A stretch of 21,968 bases of DNA from RFTU01 sp032122355 (GTDB taxonomy: Bacteria; Pseudomonadota; Gammaproteobacteria; Burkholderiales; Burkholderiaceae_C). Location: assembly GCA_032122355.1 (NCBI GenBank), contig JAUMCS010000111.1, positions 1 to 21,968 of the forward strand, given 5' to 3'. The position numbers and the translations under genes are program-made. Positions within the stretch are counted from its first letter, which is position 1. Each line of letters begins with the position of its first letter. The notes under the pieces were generated by a model. It saw only the letters and a list, made by a program, of their open reading frames with translations, was not told the origin of the DNA and searched no databases. This document shows positions 1 to 7,280 of the stretch, piece after piece.

Positions 1-265
1 GCTGGTTTTAGATGCTCATGTTCAGGGTTACGGCGGGGGGGGGCAGGCTTTTGATTGGTCTTGGGTGCCTCAAGGGCTGTCGACACCTTTGATTCTTTCT
101 GGCGGTTTAAATGCAGATAATGTGGGGGCTGGTATTCGTCAAATACGCCCATGGGGTGTGGATGTGAGTTCGGGTGTGGAAGTGGCAAAAGGCATTAAAC
201 ATCATCCCGCCATGCAATCGTTTTGTCAGGCTGTGCGCTGTACCGATCAATTGTTGTCAACCTAA
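1..265 (+). CDS. trpF: Phosphoribosylanthranilate isomerase, C-terminal part (5' truncated by window edge)
   Basis: Open from the first base (frame 2) to TAA at 263-265, giving 87 visible codons. TrpF converts N-(5-phosphoribosyl)anthranilate to CdRP, the third step of cytoplasmic tryptophan synthesis. The fragment starts with LVLDAH, which carries the Asp that acts as general acid in this family. It continues with a glycine loop followed by FDW, then LILSGGLNADNV and the family signature PWGVDVSSGVE, followed by GIKHHPAM near the end. These are the phosphate-binding and C-terminal strands of the TIM barrel. The glycine loop is usually YGGTG; here it is YGGGG, encoded within a run of nine G. 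trpB starts 15 bases downstream, so both genes are probably in one transcript. Identification is firm; the N-terminal half is outside the window. Confidence 0.93.
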   Translation, partial: LVLDAHVQGYGGGGQAFDWSWVPQGLSTPLILSGGLNADNVGAGIRQIRPWGVDVSSGVEVAKGIKHHPAMQSFCQAVRCTDQLLST

Positions 266-280
266 AGTCAATACTTTTTT

Positions 281-1570
281 ATGCAAAATTATCAGCAACC
301 CGATGTCAATGGTCACTTTGGCCCTTATGGTGGCACTTTTGTTGCTGAAACGCTCATTCATGCTCTTGATGAGTTAAAGCTGGCATATGCCCAGTATCAA
401 AATGATCCGGATTTTCGTGCGGAATTTGAACGTGAGCTGAAGCATTTTGTGGGGCGTCCTAGTCCTATCTATCATGCCCAACGGTTATCCTGCGAGTTGG
501 GGGGGGCTCAAATTTTTCTCAAACGTGAAGATCTCAATCATACCGGTGCGCACAAGGTTAACAATACGATTGGACAGGCACTACTGGCCAAACGCATGGG
601 TAAGCCCCGTGTGATTGCGGAAACCGGAGCGGGTCAGCACGGGGTGGCGACGGCCACGATTTGCGCCAGGTATGGCTTGGAGTGCGTGGTTTACATGGGT
701 AGTGAGGACGTGAAGCGTCAAAGCCCTAATGTTTATCGTATGAAGTTATTGGGTGCCACAGTGGTTCCAGTGGAATCGGGTAGTCGTACGCTCAAAGATG
801 CTTTGAATGAAGCCCTTCGTGATTGGGTGACGAATGTTGAAAACACGTTTTATATTATCGGCACAGTCGCTGGGCCACACCCTTACCCCATGATGGTGCG
901 TGATTTTCAAAGTGTGATCGGTCAAGAATGCCTTGAGCAAATGCCCGCTATGATAGGCCGACAACCGGATGCCGTGATTGCTTGTGTGGGTGGCGGTAGT
1001 AATGCCATGGGTATTTTTTATCCCTACATTGATCAGCACTCCACCCGATTGATAGGTGTAGAGGCGGCGGGGCATGGGCTCGATACGGGCAAGCATTCCG
1101 CGTCTTTGCAAAAAGGCACTCCAGGGGTTCTTCATGGCAACCGCACTTACTTATTGCAAAATGAAGCAGGCCAGGTCACTGAAACTCATTCTGTTTCTGC
1201 GGGTTTAGATTACCCTGGCGTAGGCCCAGAGCATGCGTGGCTCAAAGATATTGGCAGAGCTGAATATGTGGGTATCACCGATGATGAAGCTTTGAGTGCA
1301 TTTCACCGGTTGTGTCGCACGGAGGGTATTATTCCGGCGCTTGAGTCGAGTCATGCCATTGCATACGCCATGAAACTGGCTGCAACCATGCAGCCCACTC
1401 AACATTTGTTGGTCAATTTGTCAGGGCGTGGGGACAAGGATATTGGCACAGTAGCGGATTTATCCGGGGCCGATTTCTATTGTCGCCCCTCTTGTCGCGG
1501 GCAAGCGATTAAAACAGGGGTTGAATCGGTGGTGATCCCACCCCCCAGTAACTCTAAGGGGGCTGTATGA
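281..1570 (+). CDS. trpB: Tryptophan synthase beta chain
   Basis: A 429-residue PLP enzyme that condenses indole (channelled from TrpA) with L-serine to make tryptophan. The Schiff-base lysine is K92 in HTGAHKVNN. The PLP phosphate loop GGGSNAMG is at 237-244, EGIIPALESSHA (catalytic Glu region) near 348-359, and SGRGDKD at 381-387. The start is the ATG right after a short AT-rich gap; MQNYQQPDVNGHFGPYGGTF matches the usual N-terminus. Most family members are about 395-400 residues, so the last ~30 residues (DFYCRPSCRGQ... to SNSKGAV) are an extension, partly typical of betaproteobacteria as I remember them. A run of eight G (499-506) encodes part of CELGGAQ. The stop TGA overlaps the trpA ATG (ATGA), implying translational coupling of the two subunits of the alpha2beta2 complex. 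Confidence 0.98.
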   Translation: MQNYQQPDVNGHFGPYGGTFVAETLIHALDELKLAYAQYQNDPDFRAEFERELKHFVGRPSPIYHAQRLSCELGGAQIFLKREDLNHTGAHKVNNTIGQALLAKRMGKPRVIAETGAGQHGVATATICARYGLECVVYMGSEDVKRQSPNVYRMKLLGATVVPVESGSRTLKDALNEALRDWVTNVENTFYIIGTVAGPHPYPMMVRDFQSVIGQECLEQMPAMIGRQPDAVIACVGGGSNAMGIFYPYIDQHSTRLIGVEAAGHGLDTGKHSASLQKGTPGVLHGNRTYLLQNEAGQVTETHSVSAGLDYPGVGPEHAWLKDIGRAEYVGITDDEALSAFHRLCRTEGIIPALESSHAIAYAMKLAATMQPTQHLLVNLSGRGDKDIGTVADLSGADFYCRPSCRGQAIKTGVESVVIPPPSNSKGAV

Positions 1571-2400
1571 GCCGTATTTCCTCCACTTTCGAGGCTTTAA
1601 AAAAACAAAATCGCAAAGCGCTCATTCCCTTTATTCATGCCGGTGACCCTTATATCGAAACAACTGTGCCCCTGATGTGCGCCATGGCGCAGGCAGGAGC
1701 TGATGTGATTGAGCTGGGTATACCATTTTCTGATCCTATGGCAGATGGCCCAGTGATACAAAGAGCTGCCGAACGTGCTTTGGCAAAAGGCGTAGAGTTA
1801 AGTCATGTATTGCAAATGGTGGCTGAATTTCGTCAAGTCAATGCGCATACACCTGTGGTGCTGATGGGGTATGCCAATCCCATTGAATGTTATGACCAAC
1901 GCCGTGGTGCAGGAAGTTTTGTTGCTGCTGCCCAGCAAGCGGGTGTGGATGGTGTTTTGGTGGTGGACTATCCGCCTGAAGAATGCCAGGGCTTTGCCGA
2001 AGCACTCAGTGCGGCCGATATGGATTTGATTTTTTTGCTGGCTCCCACTTCAACGCCTGCCCGTATGGCGGCAGTGGGGCGCCTAGCTAAAGGCTATGTA
2101 TACTACGTATCACTTAAAGGGGTCACCGGAGCAGGTCACCTTGATACCGATGCTGTTGCGCGTGCAGTGCCTGAAATCAAAGCCCATGTTTCTGTTCCTG
2201 TGGGTGTGGGTTTTGGCATACGTGATGCTCAAACTGCTCAGGCCGTGGCGAAGGTTTCCGATGCCGTGGTGATTGGGTCCCGGTTAGTGCAAATTTTAGA
2301 AGAGCAATCACCCGATAGGGTGGTGAGTGCTGGAGCAGAATTTATTACCGACATTCGTCGCGCATTGGATGCGATTCAGAATCAAGGAGAACCATTATGA
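1567..2400 (+). CDS. trpA: Tryptophan synthase alpha chain
   Basis: A 277-residue TIM-barrel lyase that cleaves indole-3-glycerol phosphate to indole and glyceraldehyde-3-phosphate. It passes indole to TrpB through the inter-subunit tunnel. Both catalytic acids fall at their classical positions: E49 in VIELGIPFSD and D60 in DPMADGP. The phosphate-binding glycines lie in VGVGFGIRDAQTA and VVIGSRLV near the C-terminus. Loop 6 region SLKGVTGAG is present. One oddity is PFIHAGDP at 21-28, where the family normally has PFVTAGDP or similar: the Thr at position 24 is His. The start overlaps the trpB stop and its own TGA overlaps the accD ATG (both ATGA), so three genes are coupled in translation. 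Confidence 0.98.
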   Translation: MSRISSTFEALKKQNRKALIPFIHAGDPYIETTVPLMCAMAQAGADVIELGIPFSDPMADGPVIQRAAERALAKGVELSHVLQMVAEFRQVNAHTPVVLMGYANPIECYDQRRGAGSFVAAAQQAGVDGVLVVDYPPEECQGFAEALSAADMDLIFLLAPTSTPARMAAVGRLAKGYVYYVSLKGVTGAGHLDTDAVARAVPEIKAHVSVPVGVGFGIRDAQTAQAVAKVSDAVVIGSRLVQILEEQSPDRVVSAGAEFITDIRRALDAIQNQGEPL

Positions 2401-3269
2401 GTTGGCTTGAAAAATTGTTGCCCCCCAAAATGCAGGCAACTGATCCCGCCGAGCGTAGAACGGTACCGGAGGGCTTGTGGGTGAAGTGCCCTTCCTGTGA
2501 AACGGTACTTTATAACACCGACTTGCAACAGAATTTGAATGTGTGTCCGCAATGCGGTCATCATCACCGTTTGGGTGCGCGCACAAGGTTGGATGCATTC
2601 TTAGATCCTGAGGGCCGATTTCAGATCGGACAAGAAGTGGTTCCGGTAGATGCATTGAAGTTTCGTGATAGCAAGCGTTACCCCGAGCGCCTTAAGCAAG
2701 CACTTGAGCTAACAGGTGAAACCGATGCCTTGGTGGTGATGGGTGGGGCGGTACACAACGTACCACTGATTGCCGCCTGTTTTGAGTTTGACTTCATGGG
2801 CGGTTCGATGGGGTCGGTCGTGGGTGAGCGTTTTGTACGCGGTGTCGAAACCGCGATCGAGCAAAAAGTGCCATTTGTGAGTTTCACTGCGACGGGCGGT
2901 GCGCGCATGCAAGAGGGTTTGCTGAGTCTATTGCAAATGGCCAAAACCAATGCAGCGCTTACGCGCCTCGCTAAGGCTAAGTTGCCCTATATCAGCGTAC
3001 TGACGGATCCAACCATGGGAGGTGTTTCAGCCAGTTTTGCTTTTATGGGTGATGTCGTGATTGCTGAACCCAAAGCTTTGATTGGGTTTGCAGGGCCGCG
3101 TGTGATTGAAAATACCGTGCGTGAAGTGCTTCCAGAGGGCTTCCAGCGTTCAGAGTTTTTGATCACCAAAGGTGCGGTGGACATGATTGTGGATCGCCGT
3201 GAGTTGCGAGCCAAAATTGCGCGTCTATTGGCGATATTGCAGCGGCAAAGTGCGGATGTTTTGGTTTGA
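2397..3269 (+). CDS. accD: Acetyl-CoA carboxylase carboxyltransferase subunit beta
   Basis: A 290-residue subunit of the AccA/AccD carboxyltransferase, which moves CO2 from carboxybiotin on AccB to acetyl-CoA to make malonyl-CoA for fatty acid synthesis. The N-terminal zinc ribbon is intact, with C31, C34, C50 and C53 (CPSC...CPQC). The crotonase-like carboxyltransferase fold follows, with GGARMQEG and MGGVSASFAF, which build the oxyanion/CoA site, and GPRVIENT. Length is normal for the family. It sits between trpA (4-nt overlap) and folC, an arrangement common in betaproteobacteria and linking it to the same transcript. No SD is needed given the ATGA junction. Confidence 0.98.
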   Translation: MSWLEKLLPPKMQATDPAERRTVPEGLWVKCPSCETVLYNTDLQQNLNVCPQCGHHHRLGARTRLDAFLDPEGRFQIGQEVVPVDALKFRDSKRYPERLKQALELTGETDALVVMGGAVHNVPLIAACFEFDFMGGSMGSVVGERFVRGVETAIEQKVPFVSFTATGGARMQEGLLSLLQMAKTNAALTRLAKAKLPYISVLTDPTMGGVSASFAFMGDVVIAEPKALIGFAGPRVIENTVREVLPEGFQRSEFLITKGAVDMIVDRRELRAKIARLLAILQRQSADVLV

Positions 3270-3274
3270 GTGGG

Positions 3275-4552
3275 ATGGGTGCTGATCTATCAACGGCAAA
3301 GCCTACCACGCTAAGCGCATGGCTAACCTACATTGAGGCCCTGCATCCCATAGGGATAGACATGACTTTGCATCGAACTCAAGCGGTTCGGGATGCTTTG
3401 GGGCTGCATTTTACTGTGCCCGTGATTATGGTTGCTGGCACCAATGGCAAAGGTTCGACTTGCGCCTTGCTTGAGGCTATTTTGTTGCGTGCAGGCTACC
3501 GTGTGGGCTTGTACAGTAAACCGCATTTGGTGCATTTTGAAGAACGCTGCCGCATCAATGGGTCTATGTGCACTGAGCATGATTTATTGCCCCATTTCCA
3601 CGCTGTCGAGCAAGCCCGTGCCGACACAACACTAACATACTTTGAATTTACCACCTTGGCAATTATGCGTTTACTCTCGCATACTTCACTGGATGTGGTT
3701 GTTTTAGAGGTCGGCTTGGGCGGCCGTTTAGATGCGGTTAATGTGGTCGATGCCGATTGCAGCATCATTACCAGCATTGACCTTGATCATACCGATTATC
3801 TGGGGCCAGATAGAGAGAGTATTGGTTATGAAAAGGCGCATATCATGCGTTCTGGTCGAGCGGCTGTATTGAGTGATCCAATGCCTCCCCAAAGCGTGCT
3901 GGCTTACGCTGAAAAGGTAGGTGCAGATTTGCGTGTGGCAGGGCGTGATTTCACGCACTCAGGAGATAGACAACAGTGGCAATGGAAGGGCTTGCAGCGT
4001 CGCTACCATGCTTTGGCTTATCCCGCTTTACGCGGAGTGAATCAGATACTCAATGCCAGTGGTGTTTTGGCTGCCCTTGAGGCACTTGAGCCTTTATTGC
4101 CGGTATCTGCTCAGGCTGTTCGTGAGGGCTTAGCTCTGGTGGAGTTGCCCGGGCGTTTTCAAGTTTTGCCAGGGCAGCCTGTGCGTGTGCTTGATGTCGC
4201 ACACAATCCCCACGCGGCGGCTACTTTAGCGGTTAATTTAGATCAAATGGGTTTTTATCCGCGAACATTTGCGGTATTTGGTGCCATGGCCGATAAAAAC
4301 ATTGAACAAGTGCTGCGGCCTTTACTACCGCTGGTAGACGCATGGTATTTCACGGATTTGCCTACACCTCGGGCCGCACGAGCTACTGTTCTACGCACTA
4401 TCATTGAGCCTTGTTTGGCTGATCGCGCGGTTTCATTGGATTGTTTTGAACATCCGGCTGCAGCTTTGCAGGCAGCTCTGGCAGCGGCCAATCCAGAAGA
4501 TAGAATTGTGGTGTTTGGATCTTTCTACACAGTTGGCGGTGTGACAAAGTGA
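3275..4552 (+). CDS. folC: Bifunctional folylpolyglutamate synthase/dihydrofolate synthase
   Basis: A Mur-ligase-family cytoplasmic enzyme that adds L-Glu to dihydropteroate and then builds polyglutamate tails on folates. From the ATG at 3275 it has 425 residues. The P-loop GTNGKGST is at about 55-62, EVGLGGRLDAVN follows at about 145-156, then the Mg/ATP segment SIDLDHTDYLG and the C-terminal DVAHNPHAA. The usual EKAGI box, whose Lys is carbamylated in characterised enzymes, reads EKAHIMR here (Gly replaced by His). An in-frame TTG at 3266 overlaps the accD stop and would add three residues. I prefer the ATG because a GAG lies 4 nt upstream, but TTGA coupling cannot be excluded. dedD follows after 10 bases. 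Confidence 0.95.
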   Translation: MGADLSTAKPTTLSAWLTYIEALHPIGIDMTLHRTQAVRDALGLHFTVPVIMVAGTNGKGSTCALLEAILLRAGYRVGLYSKPHLVHFEERCRINGSMCTEHDLLPHFHAVEQARADTTLTYFEFTTLAIMRLLSHTSLDVVVLEVGLGGRLDAVNVVDADCSIITSIDLDHTDYLGPDRESIGYEKAHIMRSGRAAVLSDPMPPQSVLAYAEKVGADLRVAGRDFTHSGDRQQWQWKGLQRRYHALAYPALRGVNQILNASGVLAALEALEPLLPVSAQAVREGLALVELPGRFQVLPGQPVRVLDVAHNPHAAATLAVNLDQMGFYPRTFAVFGAMADKNIEQVLRPLLPLVDAWYFTDLPTPRAARATVLRTIIEPCLADRAVSLDCFEHPAAALQAALAAANPEDRIVVFGSFYTVGGVTK

Positions 4553-4562
4553 GTAATTTATC

Positions 4563-5177
4563 ATGGCTAAAGTGAAGCCCCCTGTGCGCGATGCGGCTGA
4601 ATTCCCCAGTGACCCTGTTCTTGAGGCCAGAGCGCGTGCTCGTCGAAGACTGGTGGGCGCGGGTATATTATTAACACTAGGTCTGGTGACTTTCCCGATC
4701 ATTTTTCAAACTCAGCCACGTCCCGTTGCCTTAGATATTCCTATTGTGATGGCTGATCCAGAAGCTAATGCACCGGTGGTCTCTAATGAGGCTAAATCAT
4801 CATCGATTGTCAGCGAGCCGCAGCAACCGCCACATGAACCTGAAGTGCGAGATCAGGCAGATGCCCCCACCAAAACCCTCCAAGAGCGGATCAAGAAACC
4901 TGTCAATGAGCCGGCTAATGAAACTCTCAAGGAAACCCTCAAGGAAAAGCCTAAGTTTGTGGTGCAAGCTGGCGCATATGCCGATCCTAAATTAGTTCGT
5001 GAATGGCGGCGAAAAATAGAAGCCTTAGGTTTGAAAACTTACACTCAAGTGATTGATGTGAAGGGGGAAAAACGCACTCGCATACGAATAGGCCCTTTTA
5101 CGACACGTGAAGATGCAGCCAAGGTGCAAAAGAAGCTCAAAACCCTAGGTGTTTCGCCAGCACTACTAGCGATATGA
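4563..5177 (+). CDS. dedD: SPOR-domain inner-membrane protein (DedD-like)
   Basis: A 204-residue bitopic membrane protein. A basic stretch (EARARARRRL) precedes one transmembrane helix at about 30-49 (VGAGILLTLGLVTFPIIF), so the N-terminus should be cytoplasmic. A low-complexity Pro/Glu/Lys linker runs from about 60 to 130 and includes the short repeat ETLKETLKEK. A SPOR domain fills about 130-204 (FVVQAGAYAD, RTRIRIGPFTTREDAAK, LGVSPALLAI). SPOR domains bind denuded glycan strands at the septum, so a role in cell division is likely. The folC-dedD-cvpA-purF order is the same as in Escherichia coli, which supports the name. No strong SD is visible upstream of the ATG. Confidence 0.88.
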   Translation: MAKVKPPVRDAAEFPSDPVLEARARARRRLVGAGILLTLGLVTFPIIFQTQPRPVALDIPIVMADPEANAPVVSNEAKSSSIVSEPQQPPHEPEVRDQADAPTKTLQERIKKPVNEPANETLKETLKEKPKFVVQAGAYADPKLVREWRRKIEALGLKTYTQVIDVKGEKRTRIRIGPFTTREDAAKVQKKLKTLGVSPALLAI

Positions 5178-5190
5178 ATGGGATTCACGG

Positions 5191-5685
5191 ATGATGAATT
5201 TGGGCGCCGTGGATGGTTTAATGCTGGGCATTTTGCTATTTTCAGTTGGGATAGGCGTTTGGCGTGGTTTTCTTTATGAGTTCATGTCGTTGGCCGGTTG
5301 GGTGATTGCGTATTGGGTTTCGCAACTGGGTGCACTTCGATTGGCTCCCTATATTCCGATTGGGTCTGAGGAATCCAACTTACGTGTGGGTGCATCGATG
5401 CTGGTTGGTTTTGTTCTGACACTGTTGTTGTGGATGCTGGTGTCGAAGTGGACACGCGGTGTGGTGCATAAAACGGTTTTGCATAGCGCCGATCGAATAT
5501 TGGGCGGACTATTTGGTGCCGTTCGTGCGTTGGTTTTCCTACTCGTGGTAGTCACTTTGGTGGGGATGACACCTTTGATTGATTACAATGCATGGCAACA
5601 ATCACAAGGCCGTGCTTGGGTGGCAAACTTGATACAAGTTATCAAGCCATGGGTTCCAGCAGAAGTGGCAATACGATTACCTTAA
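5191..5685 (+). CDS. cvpA: CvpA family inner-membrane protein
   Basis: A 164-residue hydrophobic protein with about four predicted membrane segments: roughly 8-26 (DGLMLGILLFSVGIGVWRG), 28-48, 66-84 (ASMLVGFVLTLLLWMLV) and 104-126 (GGLFGAVRALVFLLVVV). The conserved RILGGLFGAVRALV segment is the CvpA family hallmark. The family was named for colicin V production and is linked to envelope homeostasis; its biochemical activity is unknown. It starts at tandem ATG codons (5191 and 5194), 13 bases after dedD. purF follows after 60 bases containing a hairpin. Confidence 0.9.
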   Translation: MMNLGAVDGLMLGILLFSVGIGVWRGFLYEFMSLAGWVIAYWVSQLGALRLAPYIPIGSEESNLRVGASMLVGFVLTLLLWMLVSKWTRGVVHKTVLHSADRILGGLFGAVRALVFLLVVVTLVGMTPLIDYNAWQQSQGRAWVANLIQVIKPWVPAEVAIRLP

Positions 5686-5689
5686 CTTT

Positions 5690-5721
5690 TACAGGCCATG
5701 AGTTGTAGTGGATGGCCTGTA
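5690..5721 (+). promoter_or_regulatory. Inverted repeat between cvpA and purF
   Basis: ACAGGCCAT at 5691-5699 is perfectly repeated inverted as ATGGCCTGT at 5712-5720. A flanking T-A pair (5690/5721) extends it to 10 bp, with a 12-base loop. No T-run follows, so it is not a classical intrinsic terminator. It could be an RNA hairpin that sets purF level relative to cvpA, a processing site, or a binding site. It does not resemble the E. coli PurR box. The structure is seen directly; the role is unknown. Confidence 0.55.
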
Positions 5722-5733
5722 GCTTAACTACTC

Positions 5734-5739
5734 AAGGAA
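5734..5739 (+). promoter_or_regulatory. Strong ribosome-binding site of purF
   Basis: AAGGAA lies 6 bases before the purF ATG at 5746. It is the clearest Shine-Dalgarno on the + strand of this window and fixes the start that places the catalytic Cys at residue 2. Confidence 0.75.
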
Positions 5740-5745
5740 ACTTTT

Positions 5746-7266
5746 ATGTGTGGCATAGTTGGCGTGATTTCTGCATTGCCCGTAAATCAGGTTATCTATG
5801 ATGCTCTGCTGTTGCTGCAGCATCGAGGCCAAGATGCTGCGGGTATCGTGACCATGCAAGATAACAAATACTTCATGCATAAAGCCCGTGGCATGGTGCG
5901 TGATGTATTTCGTACCCGAAATATGCGCGCTTTGCCTGGCAATATGGGGCTAGGCCAAGTGCGCTACCCTACAGCGGGTAATGCTTACAGCGAAGAAGAG
6001 GCGCAACCTTTTTATGTGAATGCGCCCTTTGGGATTGTGCTGGTACATAACGGTAATCTAACCAATGCGCCTGTACTAAAAAAAGAACTCAGTGAAATTG
6101 ATCGTCGGCACATCAATACCGAAAGCGATACAGAGGTTTTAATCAATATTTTGGCGCATGAGCTCGAGCGATGTGCCAAAAGCATGCCGTTGTCGCCGGA
6201 TGATATTTTTAATGCGGTATCGGCTGTTCATCGGCGTGTAAAAGGATCGTATGCGGTGATTGCGATGATCGCTGGGCATGGGTTATTGGCTTTTCGCGAT
6301 CCTTTCGGAATTCGTCCGCTGGTGTATGGTACGGCAGAAACAGCCCAAGGTACTGAAGTGATGATTGCCAGTGAAAGCGTGGCCCTAGACGGTAACGGAT
6401 ATCGGCTAGAGCGTGATGTGGCTCCTGGAGAAGCCTTATTCATCAGTGCTGATGGCACGATACATGCTAAACAGTGCGCCAGTAAAACTCAGCTTAATCC
6501 TTGCATTTTTGAGTACGTGTATTTGGCACGGCCTGATTCAGTGATTGATGGTATTTCGGTTTATGAAGCACGTGTGCAAATGGGCGTGACCTTAGCGCAG
6601 CGGGTTTTGGATGTATTGTCTTTAGATGCCATTGATGTGGTGATACCGATACCAGAATCAAGCCGCCCCGCTGCGATGGAATTGGCGCAAACCCTCGGTC
6701 TGCCTTATCGTGAGGGTTTTGTAAAAAATCGTTATGTGGGTCGAACATTCATTATGCCAGGGCAAGGTATGCGGAAAAAATCGGTGCGGCAAAAGCTCAA
6801 TGCAATTGGCAGTGAGTTCAAGGGGCGCAATGTGCTACTGGTTGATGATTCGATTGTGCGTGGCACTACGAGTAAGGAAATTATTCAAATGGCGCGTGAG
6901 GCCGGCGCGAATAAAGTTTATATGGCCAGTGCGGCACCACCGGTTTGTTACCCGAATGTTTATGGTATTGATATGCCCACTAAGCAAGAGTTGATTGCAT
7001 CGAACAGAACCCTGCAAGAGGTCTGTGATTTTATGGGTGCGGATGCTTTGATTTATCAAGATGTTGATGCGATGAAATCCGTGGTCGCAGCCCTGAACCC
7101 TGCGGTGTCTGGTTTTGAGGCATCTTGCTTTGATGGTTGTTATATCACGGGTGATGTTTCGGCAGATGATTTTGCTGCCATGGCAGCTCAGCGCGCACAA
7201 CAGGGGGATGAAGATGAATCAACCCAATCAAGAACCCGTTTGGTCCTGCAAGGCAAAACAGATTAA
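5746..7266 (+). CDS. purF: Amidophosphoribosyltransferase
   Basis: A 506-residue enzyme for the first committed step of purine synthesis, turning PRPP and glutamine into 5-phosphoribosylamine. It starts MCGIVGVIS, so the N-terminal nucleophile Cys2 is exposed after Met removal and there is no propeptide. The glutaminase domain shows LLQHRGQDAAGI, HNGNLTN, SDTEVL and FRDPFGIRPL. The phosphoribosyltransferase domain has the PRPP loop VLLVDDSIVRGTTS at 363-376, preceded by KNRYVGRTFI. There is no Cys pattern suggesting the iron-sulphur cluster of Bacillus-type enzymes beyond scattered cysteines. It follows cvpA as in many proteobacteria; metZ is 14 bases downstream. Confidence 0.98.
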   Translation: MCGIVGVISALPVNQVIYDALLLLQHRGQDAAGIVTMQDNKYFMHKARGMVRDVFRTRNMRALPGNMGLGQVRYPTAGNAYSEEEAQPFYVNAPFGIVLVHNGNLTNAPVLKKELSEIDRRHINTESDTEVLINILAHELERCAKSMPLSPDDIFNAVSAVHRRVKGSYAVIAMIAGHGLLAFRDPFGIRPLVYGTAETAQGTEVMIASESVALDGNGYRLERDVAPGEALFISADGTIHAKQCASKTQLNPCIFEYVYLARPDSVIDGISVYEARVQMGVTLAQRVLDVLSLDAIDVVIPIPESSRPAAMELAQTLGLPYREGFVKNRYVGRTFIMPGQGMRKKSVRQKLNAIGSEFKGRNVLLVDDSIVRGTTSKEIIQMAREAGANKVYMASAAPPVCYPNVYGIDMPTKQELIASNRTLQEVCDFMGADALIYQDVDAMKSVVAALNPAVSGFEASCFDGCYITGDVSADDFAAMAAQRAQQGDEDESTQSRTRLVLQGKTD

Positions 7267-7280
7267 CCCTTTCTAGTGTT

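Noticed and set aside
35..43. Possible sequencing frameshift in trpF at the G run
   Set aside because: The reading frame is continuous through the run and matches TrpF on both sides, so the length shown is consistent with an intact gene.
746..1135. 129-codon open frame on the - strand inside trpB
   Set aside because: It lies fully antisense to a well-conserved enzyme, has no recognisable domain and no SD; a shadow frame.
6835..7200. 121-codon open frame on the - strand inside purF
   Set aside because: Antisense to the conserved PRPP-binding part of purF, no family resemblance.
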